Shown: one piece after another, positions 48,829 to 60,767 of the stretch
Layout of the letters: each line of letters opens with the position of its first letter
How positions within the stretch are numbered: the first letter of the stretch is position 1
DNA from: Apis mellifera
Lineage: Eukaryota; Arthropoda; Insecta; Hymenoptera; Apidae
Assembly: GCF_003254395.2 (NCBI RefSeq)
Contig: NC_037645.1
Location: 6,499,406-6,563,405, forward strand
Length of the DNA: 64,000 nt
Direction of reading: 5' to 3'
The notes under the pieces: generated by a model
Told to the model about the DNA's origin: nothing
The model's database searches: none
Seen by the model: the letters and a program-made list of their open reading frames with translations, nothing else
Made by a program: the position numbers and the translations under genes

Positions 48829-51800
48829 TTAATAAATTAGTGTTATTAGTATTGGTAATATAAATAAAATAGATAAATATCGATCAATATTAATGGCTGC
48901 CGAACATTCGGATGGACAATCAAAAGATCCATCAGTTTTATTTTGCAACAGAAGATTTCTCACCAATTTTTTACCTTCGCAAGAATTCTCAATTTTTATA
49001 AATCTAATTTTTCGAGCCTCTAAAAACTGTTCCAATTCAACTCTACATCTCCATTTCAATGGATTTCCAGAAAATTCAATAATATATACATTACGCATAT
49101 CATTCAAATCGCTAGTAAAAATACATTTTAAATCATTCCCTTCTAGATTTAAATACTTTAATTGATTCAAATAGCGAAATGATCCAGATTCGATATACTT
49201 AATCGAATTGCCGCGTAAATCTAATCTTTCCAAATTTTCCAGATTAAACCAAGAAGATTCTATCATTTCCAGAGGATTATCCTGAATGGTTAAATTTTTC
49301 AATTTATTTAAATTATTAAATGCACCATGCTCTATTATTGTCAATCCAGAATTTCTGATAACGAGTTCTTGCAAATTTATAAATTTTGAAAAAGATTCTG
49401 AAGGTAATCGCGGTAGATGTCCCTCGTTAAATTCGATTGCAATGACATTTGATGGTATTGATTGCAATAACAATAAATTACCATCTATACATCGATATCG
49501 AATCCCTGTCGTATCTTCATGAATCGTACAAGATCCTTCAATAGTTTCATTCGAAAGAGGAATATTAGTCGTCACTGGAATTGGTGAGTCGGTAACAATA
49601 TCAGATTTAAATGAGGAATAACAATCTTCTTTCAACAGGAATAATGTTTTATCGTATTTTATACCACGTTCATTTAAAAATTCTGCTAATTTGGTACCAC
49701 ATAGACAACTCCAAGGATTATTGGAAACATCCAGAGACGATAAATAACGTAATTTATGGGCCATATATTCAACACCGATGCAGTTTATATTGTTTTCAGA
49801 TATGTCTAGATTAATAAGATACGGCAGTTGATCAAAGACATCATTTGTAATTCGATATATATTATTGTGAGATACGTCTAAATATCTTAGGTTGTAAATG
49901 CCCTGAACCATGTCTGCATTTATATATTCAAGTTGATTATTTCGAAGAGATAGGTATTCCAAATTATGAAGATTCGAAAAGGCGCGTGATTCAATTCTTT
50001 CAATACCACAGTCTCGAAATTCCAATCTTGATAAATAACCATCGAAGCGTGTGAAAGTATTTTCAGGAAGTTTCTTGATGTTAGATAAAATAACTCGAAT
50101 TGTATGTGTTGTTGAAGGTATCAGATTCAATTCCTCAATAGATGTAATACCTCGGCAAGTGTAAATCGATCTAGATTTTTCATCACTTTTTTCTGGATAG
50201 CACGTACCTGTATAAATAGGAGGTTCCGATGTTTCTATATGAATTTCTGATGGAGGGGATAAAAGAGGCGGTTTTAATATCGATATATTTGTTTGTTTAA
50301 TGGTATCTTCGAAGGAAGTCCAATGTATTTTTCCAGTAGTGATTAAAGTATTTTGAACAGTCGTCTATGTATATGAAAAAAATCATTTTTGTTAAAGTTT
50401 GTTTGTTAAAATTTTTAAATCGAACAAATTAACAGAAACGATTAGTGTAATACCTGTTGCTGATTCCAATTGCTGTTGTTATCTAAAATTTCGTTTTCAT
50501 TCTCATTGCATCGACCTGTGTTAATTTCAAAACCAATATTTTTTTGAGTAAGGAAATTTTGGAGATTGTTTCGACAGCTACATAACCAGGGATTATTCAT
50601 AGCGTCTAATCTCTCTAATTTTTTCAATTCAGCCAATTCTTCAATGGCTATGCATTGAAGCAAATTGTCTCGAATATCGAGATATCGTAAAGTATCTCTC
50701 ATATGCCATAAAGAATTTCTTTCTATTTGTTCTATTTCATTTCGTTGTAAAATTAATTGTTGAAGATTGGTAAGATCTCGAAACCAATTGGTACTCAAAA
50801 TAGGTAATCGATTACCAATCAAAGAAAGCCGTTGTAATTTATGCAAACCTGCAAAAGCTCCGTTTTCGATCATATTAATCCTACAGTCATTCAAATCCAA
50901 GCTTTTTAAACTATTTCCAAATCTGAAAAAAATATATTTTGGCAACGTATCTATTATCAAGCCAGAAATTTGTATCCATGTAGTTTTATCTGGAAGTCTG
51001 TTTAGAGAGGTGAGCACATTTGTTTGAAATTCATTTCTATGAATCATCATATGTTCCTGTAATGAAATAATCCTTTTTTCGTTTATCCCCTTGCATATTA
51101 ATATATTACATGTATTTACCTTATTAAAGTTGTAGAACTGTTGTGCAACCGGAACAGAAGAAAGAATCGGAACTCCAATAGGTGTCATACATTGATATTT
51201 TTTACAAATATTAATTTGTCTCAAACATTCCATTTCTTGGACGATAGATCGAGATCGGAAATATTTATTCAATTTTTGTTGACACTCGCAGAGCCAGGGG
51301 TTTCCATCGATACGTACGGTCTTGAGATTTTGCAGATAAGATAGTTCCTCGATCGGTAAGCAGTTAAGATCGTTATCGCGCAAGCCTAGAACTTCTAATC
51401 TCGGCAGCATACGGAATACATCAGATTCGATGTGCACTAAGCCACATCTGTAAACAATTCCGACGTGTCTTTTAATAATTATGAATTCTTACATTATCAT
51501 TTTTACATAATAATAAATTAACAATGTCAACAAGGACGCTAGCATTTGACAAAAAAAGAAATGCTATATATCCGTATATTGTAAATAATTCAGCCTACAA
51601 TCAGCTTCTCTTGAATCTTTTTTTCTTTTCAGATTTTGACATTATATCTACAATTTACAATCTATATTATAACACAATAATTACTATATATATTATTTTG
51701 TTATTATATAAATTTATTTTAGATCAGATCACCAAATTCTTTTTATATAATCAATATCGTTTTTATAACTAACTATACCTTGAATTTTAATCCATGAAGT

Positions 51801-52360
51801 TAAAATAGATCCTAAGAATAGTTAAGTTAAATAATCCGATGTAGTACTTGATGATCCGGCATCGTCGAAGTCCTTAGCATGCCGGTTTATTGAAAGTTAA
51901 TTGTACTAATTCAATAGATAATATTGAATCTCATTGTTTATAGAATAAACATAAGGGTAAATATATTTTACCTATCTAAAATAAGTTTCCTCAAGTTTGT
52001 CAAAGGACGGAACCAGTCGGTCTTAATTACGTTAATCTTAGTCCCATGGAATATCAGCCATTCCAGCCTATTTAAGCCAGAAAATGCATTAGGACCGATG
52101 AAGTTGATATGACAATTGTAAAAAGAAAGTCTTCTGAGATTTTTGAAACGCCAGAACGCATTGTCTGATATAAGATGAATACGGGATACCGTGAACTCAA
52201 TCCAATCTGCCTCGCTAGAAACTTCATCGAGGTCATTCAGGTCGCCATGAGTGCAAACGTAGGCGATCGACCGTTCGTTATTTACAATCGGTGCTAGACT
52301 GCATTTGCACTCTGCGTGCCCAATTAGGGCGACCAACGCCCAGAGTAAAATCAAATGCAT
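48829..52360 (-). CDS. Secreted or GPI-anchored protein with four LRR modules
   Basis: Three minus-strand exons join in phase: 52360-51972, 51447-50454, 50364-48829, giving 972 residues. An N-terminal signal peptide (MHLILLWALVALIGHAEC) is followed by four similar modules. Each opens with a Cys pair ending in C-x-G or close to it (YVCTHG, ILICKG, YTCRGI, YRCIDG). Each continues with 6-7 extracellular-type LRRs and closes with an LRRCT-like cap around NPW-x-C-x-C (NPWLCEC, NPWLCSC, NPWSCLC, NPLKWRC). Modules 1, 2 and 4 share a WF element (TDWFRPL, TNWFRDL, SSWFNLE). A Thr/Pro/Ser linker (near 480-530) separates modules 2 and 3. The C-terminus ends in a hydrophobic tail (YLSILFILPILITLIY) after CSAA with no cytoplasmic domain, which suggests a GPI signal. 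The general role would be cell-surface recognition; I do not recognise a named orthologue. Confidence 0.85.
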
Positions 52361-52375
52361 CTTCTCTTTCCAATT

Positions 52376-52767
52376 CTAGACTTGTCGTGTCACCTAAACA
52401 TATATTTTCATTTTAATTAAGAGTCGATATCGTTGTCCAGAAATAGCAATACAAGTTTTGAGATTTAGATCTCATGTGATGTTAAAACAAAAAAAATTCA
52501 TATTATCTAATTAACAATTCATATTGATCTATTGATCATTCTTGATCATCCATAAATTATAAATTTATTCAGATTATTAAGTTTGTTTTGTTTTTAAGTT
52601 TCTATTTTTAAGTTTAAAATCATATAATATTAAAAATTTTAAATTTAACTTCTTATTATCAATTATTTTATAATATTATACTATACTAATATATACTTTT
52701 CAGACATCAAAAATTTATTTTTACTTTGCATACCGGAAGCATCATTCACGCAACTTACCATGGTCAT
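52376..52767 (-). promoter_or_regulatory. 5' UTR intron and 8-codon upstream ORF of the LRR gene
   Basis: A consensus donor (ATG|gtaagt, exon ending at 52759) and an acceptor (TTTAG, exon starting at 52393) define a likely 5' UTR intron. After splicing, an upstream ATG at 52767 gives a frame of eight codons, MTMVTRQV, that ends in TAG at 52376, 16 nt before the main ATG. The uORF spans the splice junction. This could lower translation of the main frame. The transcript itself is inferred. Confidence 0.5.
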
Positions 52768-54142
52768 GTTTAAACGATCCAGTCGCATTCCTCTCGTTTC
52801 AATTGTCTCCAACGTTTCACTTTTAAAGATCTTCAAATATTATTATATTCTTATTTCCTCTCGAATTATCCGTTGATTTCACCGCACTTGATTCACTGAT
52901 GTGAAATGATCTAATATCTGTTTATCATTGTTTCAAACATTGAAACATTTTGCGATGCAACATCTTCTTGTTGTTGCAATTGTCCACATTAAAAATATGG
53001 AATGGTAATTAATAGTTTCAGGTATTTTCAAAATTATTTTCATTAATCTTTATCTTCAACTATTTTCTAGTAATATATGGAATTATTATATTATCAATAT
53101 ATAATGAAACGGGAAAATTTATCTTGAGTTACAATTAATATCAATAAGACATCAATTTTTATTATTGTAATTGATTGATTGGAATGAGTTTCAGTATTGA
53201 AAAAAATATAAGTAGTTATTTATAAATGGAAATAATTATGCATCATGAACGCATCTGGAAAAAACTTAAACAGGTAACGAATCGGTGGATCGAAACGAAA
53301 CAACGCGACTGAGCTCGTGATTCTCGTGCTTCCTCATTATATAAACTTCTAAGGCCAAGGTTGTCCTTGTCGTCCGCACCGATTGTAGGTACATACGCCG
53401 ATCCCCGACCTATCTTTAGCATACGCTGCTCTAGTTTGGCAGAAAAACTAGTCTTTACTATGATGCATTTGCCAAAGTATGACGCTTAGTTACTACAGCT
53501 GCGGCTATATCTTTATGAATATAATTCTATTGATCAAATTAGTAGCAAGGTCTGGGTTAGGATTTGAGGGAGTTACCGGAAACGTTAACGCAATTTGATA
53601 GCCATTATTCTTAGTTATTTGCATTAGATATAAATTTAATATATTTTGCAATATATGTATATTAATTAGAAGAATTTTTTTAAAAAATTTAATCGCTTTC
53701 TACGCTAACGTAATGACTTTAATTACTTTTCAGATAATACATAGCTAATTTCGCTAATTGATTCAGATTAATAATTTAACTAATTTTCATTATATTGTGA
53801 CACAAAAGCAAAAATTTTTTATGACATTATTGTGTTATATAAATAATTTAAACAATTTTTCTTTAATTTCTTTAGAATTAATAGAATATATTATTATTAG
53901 AAGAAGTATCTTGAATTAATAGTTTCGACACGGTCATGGTAATAATCCATGATCCAATTTTGCCAAATAAATTAAGCGGTGCATTGCTCTTCACGTATCT
54001 TATCTAACTCAACTCAATTGACTAACTCAACTCATATGTTGGATCATCTAATTTAGATAAGTAACCAAAATTATTAGTACCCTAACTAATTCATCTTGAT
54101 ACAATTATTTCATACAATTTAATTTCAATAAGGTATTGATTT

Positions 54143-54207
54143 AAATAATATTAATTATAAAATGAATAGTACATAAATAATATTAATTATAAAATCTTAT
54201 AGTACAT
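54143..54207. repeat. Tandem duplication, about 32-bp unit
   Basis: Two adjacent copies of aaataatattaattataaaa followed by a variable 6-8 nt and agtacat (54143-54174 and 54175-54207). Confidence 0.85.
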
Positions 54208-54638
54208 AATATATAATAAAAATATATCATCAATTAAAGATCAATTTTAATACTTTTTCATCTAGTTTATTTATTATAGAATCTTAGTATATAATAATAT
54301 TTAGTATGATATGTGCAGATATTAAAATATTTTTTCAGTAATTTAAAATATTTTATATAAAATAAATAAAATAAAAAATTTGCACTAAATAATTTCCAAA
54401 TTTCCATTAATTATTATTCATTTAATGAAAAATTAAAAATAATATTTTGTTGTTTTTTGTATAATTATCTTTAAAATAATATATCTGTGGATTTTGCGTA
54501 ATAATGTAAATAATTGATGATCACTGTTATACTGTCTATTCATCTGTTCATCTTACCCATCTAAATTGAAAACTGTGCATCGTCATTATAACCGGCAGTC
54601 TCTTGCAAGCTGTCGTGGTGCATGCATTTGTTCCGCAT

Positions 54639-54676
54639 TTCACCTTATTCGTAGAATTTCATCTTATTCGTAGAAT
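54639..54676. repeat. Tandem duplication, 19-bp unit
   Basis: Two adjacent 19-bp copies (54639-54657 and 54658-54676) differ at one base and contain cttattcgtagaat. Confidence 0.9.
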
Positions 54677-56119
54677 TTGTCTCTTATTAATAAATTGTAT
54701 TTTAAAAAGAAATGTAAGAATATTGTGTATAATAAGTAATTAACTTTTTATGATGTTCATAAATACACATGTTCATAAATACACTTTAAACATATTAATG
54801 GAATAGAATCTGATAAGTAACTTTAATTTTCCTAATTGCCATAGTTCCTCTATTAGTGTTAATTATTTACGTAATTAGTTAGAACTGTTTCTAACTATTT
54901 CTATAAATCATGAGATAATATCCTGTTCTTTATTAATTATAACAATTGATTCGATTTATTTTATAATCTGAACTTTATATATAATATTTATTAACTTAAC
55001 TCTTAAAATGCATGTAAAATAAAAATATTTGATTTATTGTTTGTAGATAACAATTAAAAATTGAAATTTCAATCAAGAATAGTAAGAGAAAGCCTGCGAA
55101 AATTAAGCGAAAAATGGATAACAACAAGACCGGATCTCAACTTCGCGATCTATGGTTAGATTTACGTGAGACGTCACGAGCAGTAATCTCACCAGGTGGG
55201 TAGAAACGAACAGGTATTTGGAGCGCGACAGAAGTTTTCCTAGAAAATATTCTCCACAACTAGTTTCTATCATATGCAAAGGGATTCACATGTTACCTAA
55301 TGCGTAGAAAATGAAATTAACGGTGATTAGGTCAGAAGGTCATCTAGTTCACATGCACCAAACTGACCAAGCTAATCGAACAACTGATCATATATGTATT
55401 TGCATACCATTGAACTATTTTCTAACGGGAAAAAATGTATATATGACTTTTTTTTTATTATGAAATTCTGAAGATATCATAAAGAAACAAAGATTTTTTT
55501 CATTGATGTATTGTGATCAATCAAAAAATAAATAAATAAGATCATTGGATGCTGCAATATATTTATATATTTGAAATTATAAAAATAATTACTTAATTTT
55601 AATTTAAACAAAATTATTATAAGAATTATTTGATTCAAAAAGGCATATATATTTCACAAGTAACAATAACATTGTCGGCAATTATTATGTATTATTAATC
55701 ATTTAAAACATTCTTTTTCAATAGAAACATTTCAACTATTTTCTATATATTCTATATCTTATCTAAAAGTAATTAATTACAAAAGAAGAAATATTACAGA
55801 AATCAACCGATTGTTTATATAGCAAGTATCCAATTTATAGTGATGCTGAGCGAAGGGACGAACCAAAGAATGAGAGAGAGGGAAACGAGAGGTCAGCAGC
55901 AGAATAATGTAGAAGGAATGGCATGGATGTAGCCAGTTCGGATTGAACTGCCGAATAGCGCGGATCGTTTCGATTTTCATTTTTTTCGGTCGGTTCGTTC
56001 CCTCGCCACATTGGACATTTATTTATAGTTGATATTACTATTACAACCGTCGAACCATAAAATTAAATATCTATGTGCAGGTGCGATTATAATGAAGTTA
56101 TGTCACATTTTATAATTTT

Positions 56120-56124
56120 ATATA

Positions 56125-56160
<36 letters not shown>
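56120..56160. repeat. TA microsatellite
   Basis: About 40 bp of TA with one TG interruption in non-coding DNA. Confidence 0.9.
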
Positions 56161-56162
<2 letters not shown>

Positions 56163-58262
56163 GAAATGTGAGAATTTTGATGAAAATTAACGTAATTTTC
56201 AGAATTAGATTAAATATAGATTTAATAGAAATGTTATGTGTATGTATGGTTACATGAGATAGTATTGTAGTCCGTTTAAAGAGCGTTCAAGAGGAAAGAT
56301 AGGAGATAATAAAGGTTACCACGCGACCCGTTGAATCGTTTACGCGGGTGTTATGTGTGTGGGTTGTCTGGTGTTCTCTTCGGTACCATCGAAGCTGTTG
56401 CTCCCGTTGACAAAGTGTAGGCCGAGGAAACAAGCCAATCACCGCCACACCCTACGACAAAATATGAAAAACGTTCAGATTCTATGAAACTATTGATGCA
56501 TTTTATATATCCTGCATCTTTTCTGTTTTTGCTCATTAATTTAATTTTTACAATTCAATTAAATTTTAATAATTTTTAAACAATCCTTTAATTTACTTTT
56601 AAATAATTATTAATTGTTTCATATATCCATTTCAAAATTAATAACTTTTCTCAATATAATATTTAATATGATAAATCCATATAATCCTATATATATTGTA
56701 ATATAAATATATAAATATATATTTTAAAATTTTATTAATTTTATGTTAAACAACTTTTTGATTTCAAAAAAATCGATTAAGATTCACATAATAATATAAA
56801 GATTTGATTATTTAATCTACTATCAAAATATATACAGATAAATCGTTCATAACCAATTCATAGATTCAAATTATTAGGTTATATAAGTATTCATTTATTC
56901 ATACAACGAATTTCATAATTTATTAATTACATAATAATTATTTATTTTATAAGCAGCAGTAATAATTCGTTCTATAGAAATTCTAATTTAATAGAAATTA
57001 CATTGACATTTAATGCTAATACCGATTAATTACATATCTTATGGATCAGTAGATTTTGTAACATTACATTATTCTATTAAACAATTATTTCTCTATATTT
57101 ATTCTGATTAATTTTTATACATATAATCCAATGATCTTATAACTTTTTATAATTATTTTTTATTTATTAATTTAGGTTACATTATTATAAATATAACTAT
57201 CATACTATACTAAATTATACTATAGAATATATAGAATATAGACTATATAGAATACTAAATTATTAATTAAAAATAAATTATATGATATTATATAAAAAAT
57301 AAAAATCTAGACAAATTCATAAATTTTCAAAATACAAAGTCGGTAAATATAGTCGGTAATATATTCAAAATACAAAGAATTAAGTTTAAAATTTGATTAT
57401 TTTTTTTGTTTGTTATGTAAACTACTATAAAATTATTATAAAAGAATAGGCAACAATCGCGAATTTAGTATATGCGCTGCAAATATTTCGCGTGGGCCAC
57501 AAGTCCACGAATACGGGATAATATTTATGTACGTATGTACAAAACGTAGTTACATACTGTGCATGCATCTTTATTATTGGCCGAGAATTCGTATGCAGCG
57601 AAGTTCGATGAACCTTTACAGCTACGTATTCTTTTGATCGAAGTTCTTTTTAGTATATACATTCACTCAAAATCCACTAGATTTTATCAATATATTTGCA
57701 AGTTGCAAGTGTATTTAGTTATAAATAATTTTTTAATATTCATTTATACTTAATCTATTAAAAATTTTCTATTTATTTATAATTACATTTTCAAATTTAT
57801 AAAATTTTAATTTCTTTTATTATAAGATTGAATATTTATTGAGATTATCAAAAAATTTAAATGCAAATATAAATAAGTTTCCAAATTACAAAATAAATTG
57901 ATCGACAAAGTAAATAATTTTCATCTAATATTTTATTAAATTCAGAAATTTAATATATAAATATTCGCATATCTATTATCGTAGATATCTTGATGAACAT
58001 ATATATATATCTATAGATATTTCTCGACTTATCATGATTACTTTATTTCTTATCATATTACTTCAAATTCTATTGAATTTTCTATATACTCGGGAATGAT
58101 ATAGAATAATTTCAGTGATAAATGTTCTGTAAAGAACGCGTTATAGGTTAAGAAATTTGTGATTTCAGTGAAAATTTTGAACTATTATAATTGATAAATT
58201 GAGATTTTTTTACATCAAAGAGGTTATATATTAATTTTAGAAATTCATTTAGATTTCTAAAA

Positions 58263-60767
58263 ATGTTTCGCCAATTACTGGATGCTCTAGGAGGAAATAC
58301 GGTATGCTTTGTTCTATTGTAAAATTCGAGAAAAATCACTGATAGATTCTGTCCTTCCTAAGATATTTCTAGATCATACGTTTATTTGCACTTTTGCATC
58401 TTGCATTTTCGAATGTCCTTCATTTCTATAATTATTTAACACATGTTTCGTTAGTAATCACTATTAATACATATTCACAATGCAAACAGATCAAATTCGT
58501 ATTCGTAAGAGAAGATAACTCGTCAAGGATGTTACACTTGCGGTTTTAACATTGCACTTGTATTATTAATTCAGATGTATTCACATGTGTTCTCATGCAT
58601 AAATACGAACAGATATTATTTCAAAACTAATTTATATCATATAAGGGAACAATATATAATTTATATATATTTTTTTGTAAATTTAATTAAATATTGTATT
58701 AATAATTTGAATTATACTAATTAAATATTGTATTAATAATTTGTTATAGACTCGAAGCGGAATGTCCGTGGGTTCGGGAAGGCGAGCACCGTTTAAACGG
58801 GCAACAGTCACTTCTATATTGGTCACGAACAAGTCCACGAAAACTCGGTGAATATAAAAATTTCATATTAAAAATAAAGAATTAAAGAATTTTTCATTGA
58901 TTACACGCTCAAGTTAATGTTAATATTAAAAGCTCTATAAAAAAAGAGAAATATATTTAAAATTTATTTTTTTCTCTCATTTCATCATTTAATGTTTATA
59001 TGAATTTTATTATTAAATTTATATATTGTATGTTATATCTATTATATAATTATTGCGGAATCAATTATATATTTATTTTTAGATATTTTATAATTTTCTA
59101 ACTTGATTAAAAAGATCAATAATTTAATTTTAAAGATTTCTATATTATCGATATAATGGTAATAGTAGTAATAGTGATAATATAGTCGGTAATAGTAGTA
59201 GATGAAAATTTGGCATGTAGATGGTGTTAATGGCCAAACAAACTGACAGTAATTTTTTGATTATACAATGATAATATATATAATAAACAACTGAAGACAG
59301 ATTCATTCGACATTCGAACAACTGAAGACAGATTCATTATCTTAATCATAATATTTAGATTTTTTTCAATAGGCATTATTCTGTTTATCTGAAAAATTTT
59401 GTTTTATTATTTTTTTTAAAAATTCTGTTATCGCCATACCATTAAGTGATATTAAAGTGTATTAATAAATAAATAAATTTTAATTAAATAATCTTTATAA
59501 ATATTTTAATTAATTATTTTTTATAATTAATTTTAATTTAAATTTATTGAGAGAATATAATTTATAAATATATTAGTATAGCATTTATATTACTATTTTA
59601 AAAAATTGAAGATAATAAGAGGGGATATAGCTCAGTGGTAGAGCATTCGACTGCAGATCGAGAGGTCCCCGGTTCAAACCCGGGTGTCCCCTAGTTTTTT
59701 TCTTATTTATAAAAAATTTTTCTTTTATAAAATAACATAAAAATTATTATTTTAAATTTAAAATAAATAAAATATAAAATAATAAAAAATAATTATTTAT
59801 TATAAATTATATTAGTGCATATGCAAAAATATAAGAATATTTTATAAAAATCAGTAACAAAATTGCTTTTTTTTCTGTGTTTTAAAATTGTGTTTTAACA
59901 TTAATATTTTTTAATCAAATAAAGATAATGTAAAACAAAAATGAAATTAATTTTATATATTACATTATTATTCCTAATAAATATATTGAACGAAGACATT
60001 GATTAGTATTTAATGATAGAATTGATCTTTTAATTGGTCACGCCTTAATGAATTTCATCATTAATTTTGAATCTATTCAAGTTTTTAAAGTTTTTTTTTT
60101 TTTAAAAACATGTTATAGCTAAGAATGATCAATTTATTAAATTAATTTAATGATAAACTCTATTTAATCATAATCAGTAACATAAGAAAATCAATGGAAT
60201 AATATACATAAGAAATAATATAATTAATAAAATATCTGAAAATATGACATGTTTTAATTATTAGTCATTTTTAATTCTATATTATATATTATAATATATT
60301 ATATTATATTCTATATTATAACTTGCTAATCTAATATATCTAATAAGTAAGTAATTAAAGATCTTGTATGTTACATAATTTTTTATTATTCATTTGATAT
60401 GAATAAAACAGTATTATGAATATTTACAGAGTTCAATAATATTATGTGATTTAATTATTTATAAAAATTTTGTTCATAATGCATACTGCTAAAACATTGT
60501 TATAATTAATTATTGTTTTTATACTATTAAACTTTATACTAAATAAAAATTTTAAACTTCATCTCTTTAATTCTATGAATTTTTACAATTGTTTTGATCG
60601 ATTAAAATTCTTATTGGGAATTTCAGATCGAAATCCGACTTAAAGCTATCGCCTAATACAGGCAAAAAACGGGACGTAGTTACATCATTTTTTAGTCCAA
60701 AACGACCAGCGACGAAAAAAGTCGAGCGTACTATCAGATACGAGACGAAGTTACAGGAGCGACACAA
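58263..60767 (+). CDS. Unrecognised gene, 5' end (three exons, open to the right)
   Basis: Three exons join in phase and give about 92 residues. Exon 1 (58263-58301) starts at an ATG and reads MFRQLLDALGGNT. Exon 2 (58750-58847) reads TRSGMSVGSGRRAPFKRA and continues TVTSILVTNKSTKTR. Exon 3 (60627-60767) includes SKSDLKLSPNTGKKRD, VVTSFFSPKRPATKK and ERTIRYETKLQERHK. Each boundary has a good GT-AG site (tttcag and gtaagt around exon 3), and the exons are clearly GC-richer than the flanks, as in the known genes here. The product is strongly basic and Ser/Thr-rich, which suggests an intracellular and perhaps disordered N-terminal region. The frame ends at a donor (phase 2), so the rest must lie further right, probably outside the window. 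I do not recognise the family. A tRNA-Cys gene lies in intron 2. Confidence 0.6.
58685..58742. repeat. Direct repeat, 24 bp with 34-bp period
   Basis: Two copies of an AT-rich 24-bp sequence starting aattaaatattgtattaat (58685-58708 and 58719-58742) sit immediately upstream of the exon 2 acceptor of the unrecognised gene. Confidence 0.9.
59286..59338. repeat. Direct repeat, 22 bp with 31-bp period
   Basis: Two copies of a sequence starting aacaactgaagacagattca (59286-59307 and 59317-59338) separated by 9 bp, in an intron. Confidence 0.9.
59621..59692 (+). tRNA. tRNA-Cys (GCA)
   Basis: A 72-nt cloverleaf. GGGGATA pairs with TGTCCCC (one G-T pair), the D arm AGCTCAGTGGTAGAGC is canonical, and the anticodon GCA is at 59653-59655 between TTCGA and TCGAG. 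The T arm CCCGG-TTCAAAC-CCGGG is perfect and the discriminator is T. A run of seven T follows. It sits in the 1.8-kb intron between exons 2 and 3 of the unrecognised gene, in the same orientation. Confidence 0.97.

Larger units (their letters stand above)
52768..58262. other. Large non-coding region with GC-richer islands
   Basis: About 5.5 kb without a supported coding exon. GC-richer islands lie at 52,740-52,900 and 53,260-53,600 (probable start region of the LRR gene; a TATATAA-like element at about 53,337-53,345), 55,100-55,400, 55,830-56,020, 56,270-56,470 and 57,450-57,660. The last ones may be leader or enhancer DNA of the gene starting at 58,263. Short frames at 55,777-55,980 (-), 56,351-56,536 (-) and 57,559-57,753 (+) show no domain or splice logic. 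Confidence 0.5.

Noticed and set aside
51061..51123. A possible 63-nt mini-intron in LRR exon 2 (AAG|gtaaat to cattacag)
   Set aside because: The segment keeps the frame and encodes the Cys-x-Gly opening (CNILICKG) that the other three modules also have, so it is coding. Occasional alternative removal cannot be excluded.
55777..56536. Minus-strand frames at 55,777-55,980 and 56,351-56,536
   Set aside because: No recognisable domain, no in-phase splice partners. More likely regulatory or leader DNA.
60573..60767. Minus-strand 64-residue frame
   Set aside because: It is the reverse of exon 3 of the plus-strand gene, which has proper splice sites and phase.
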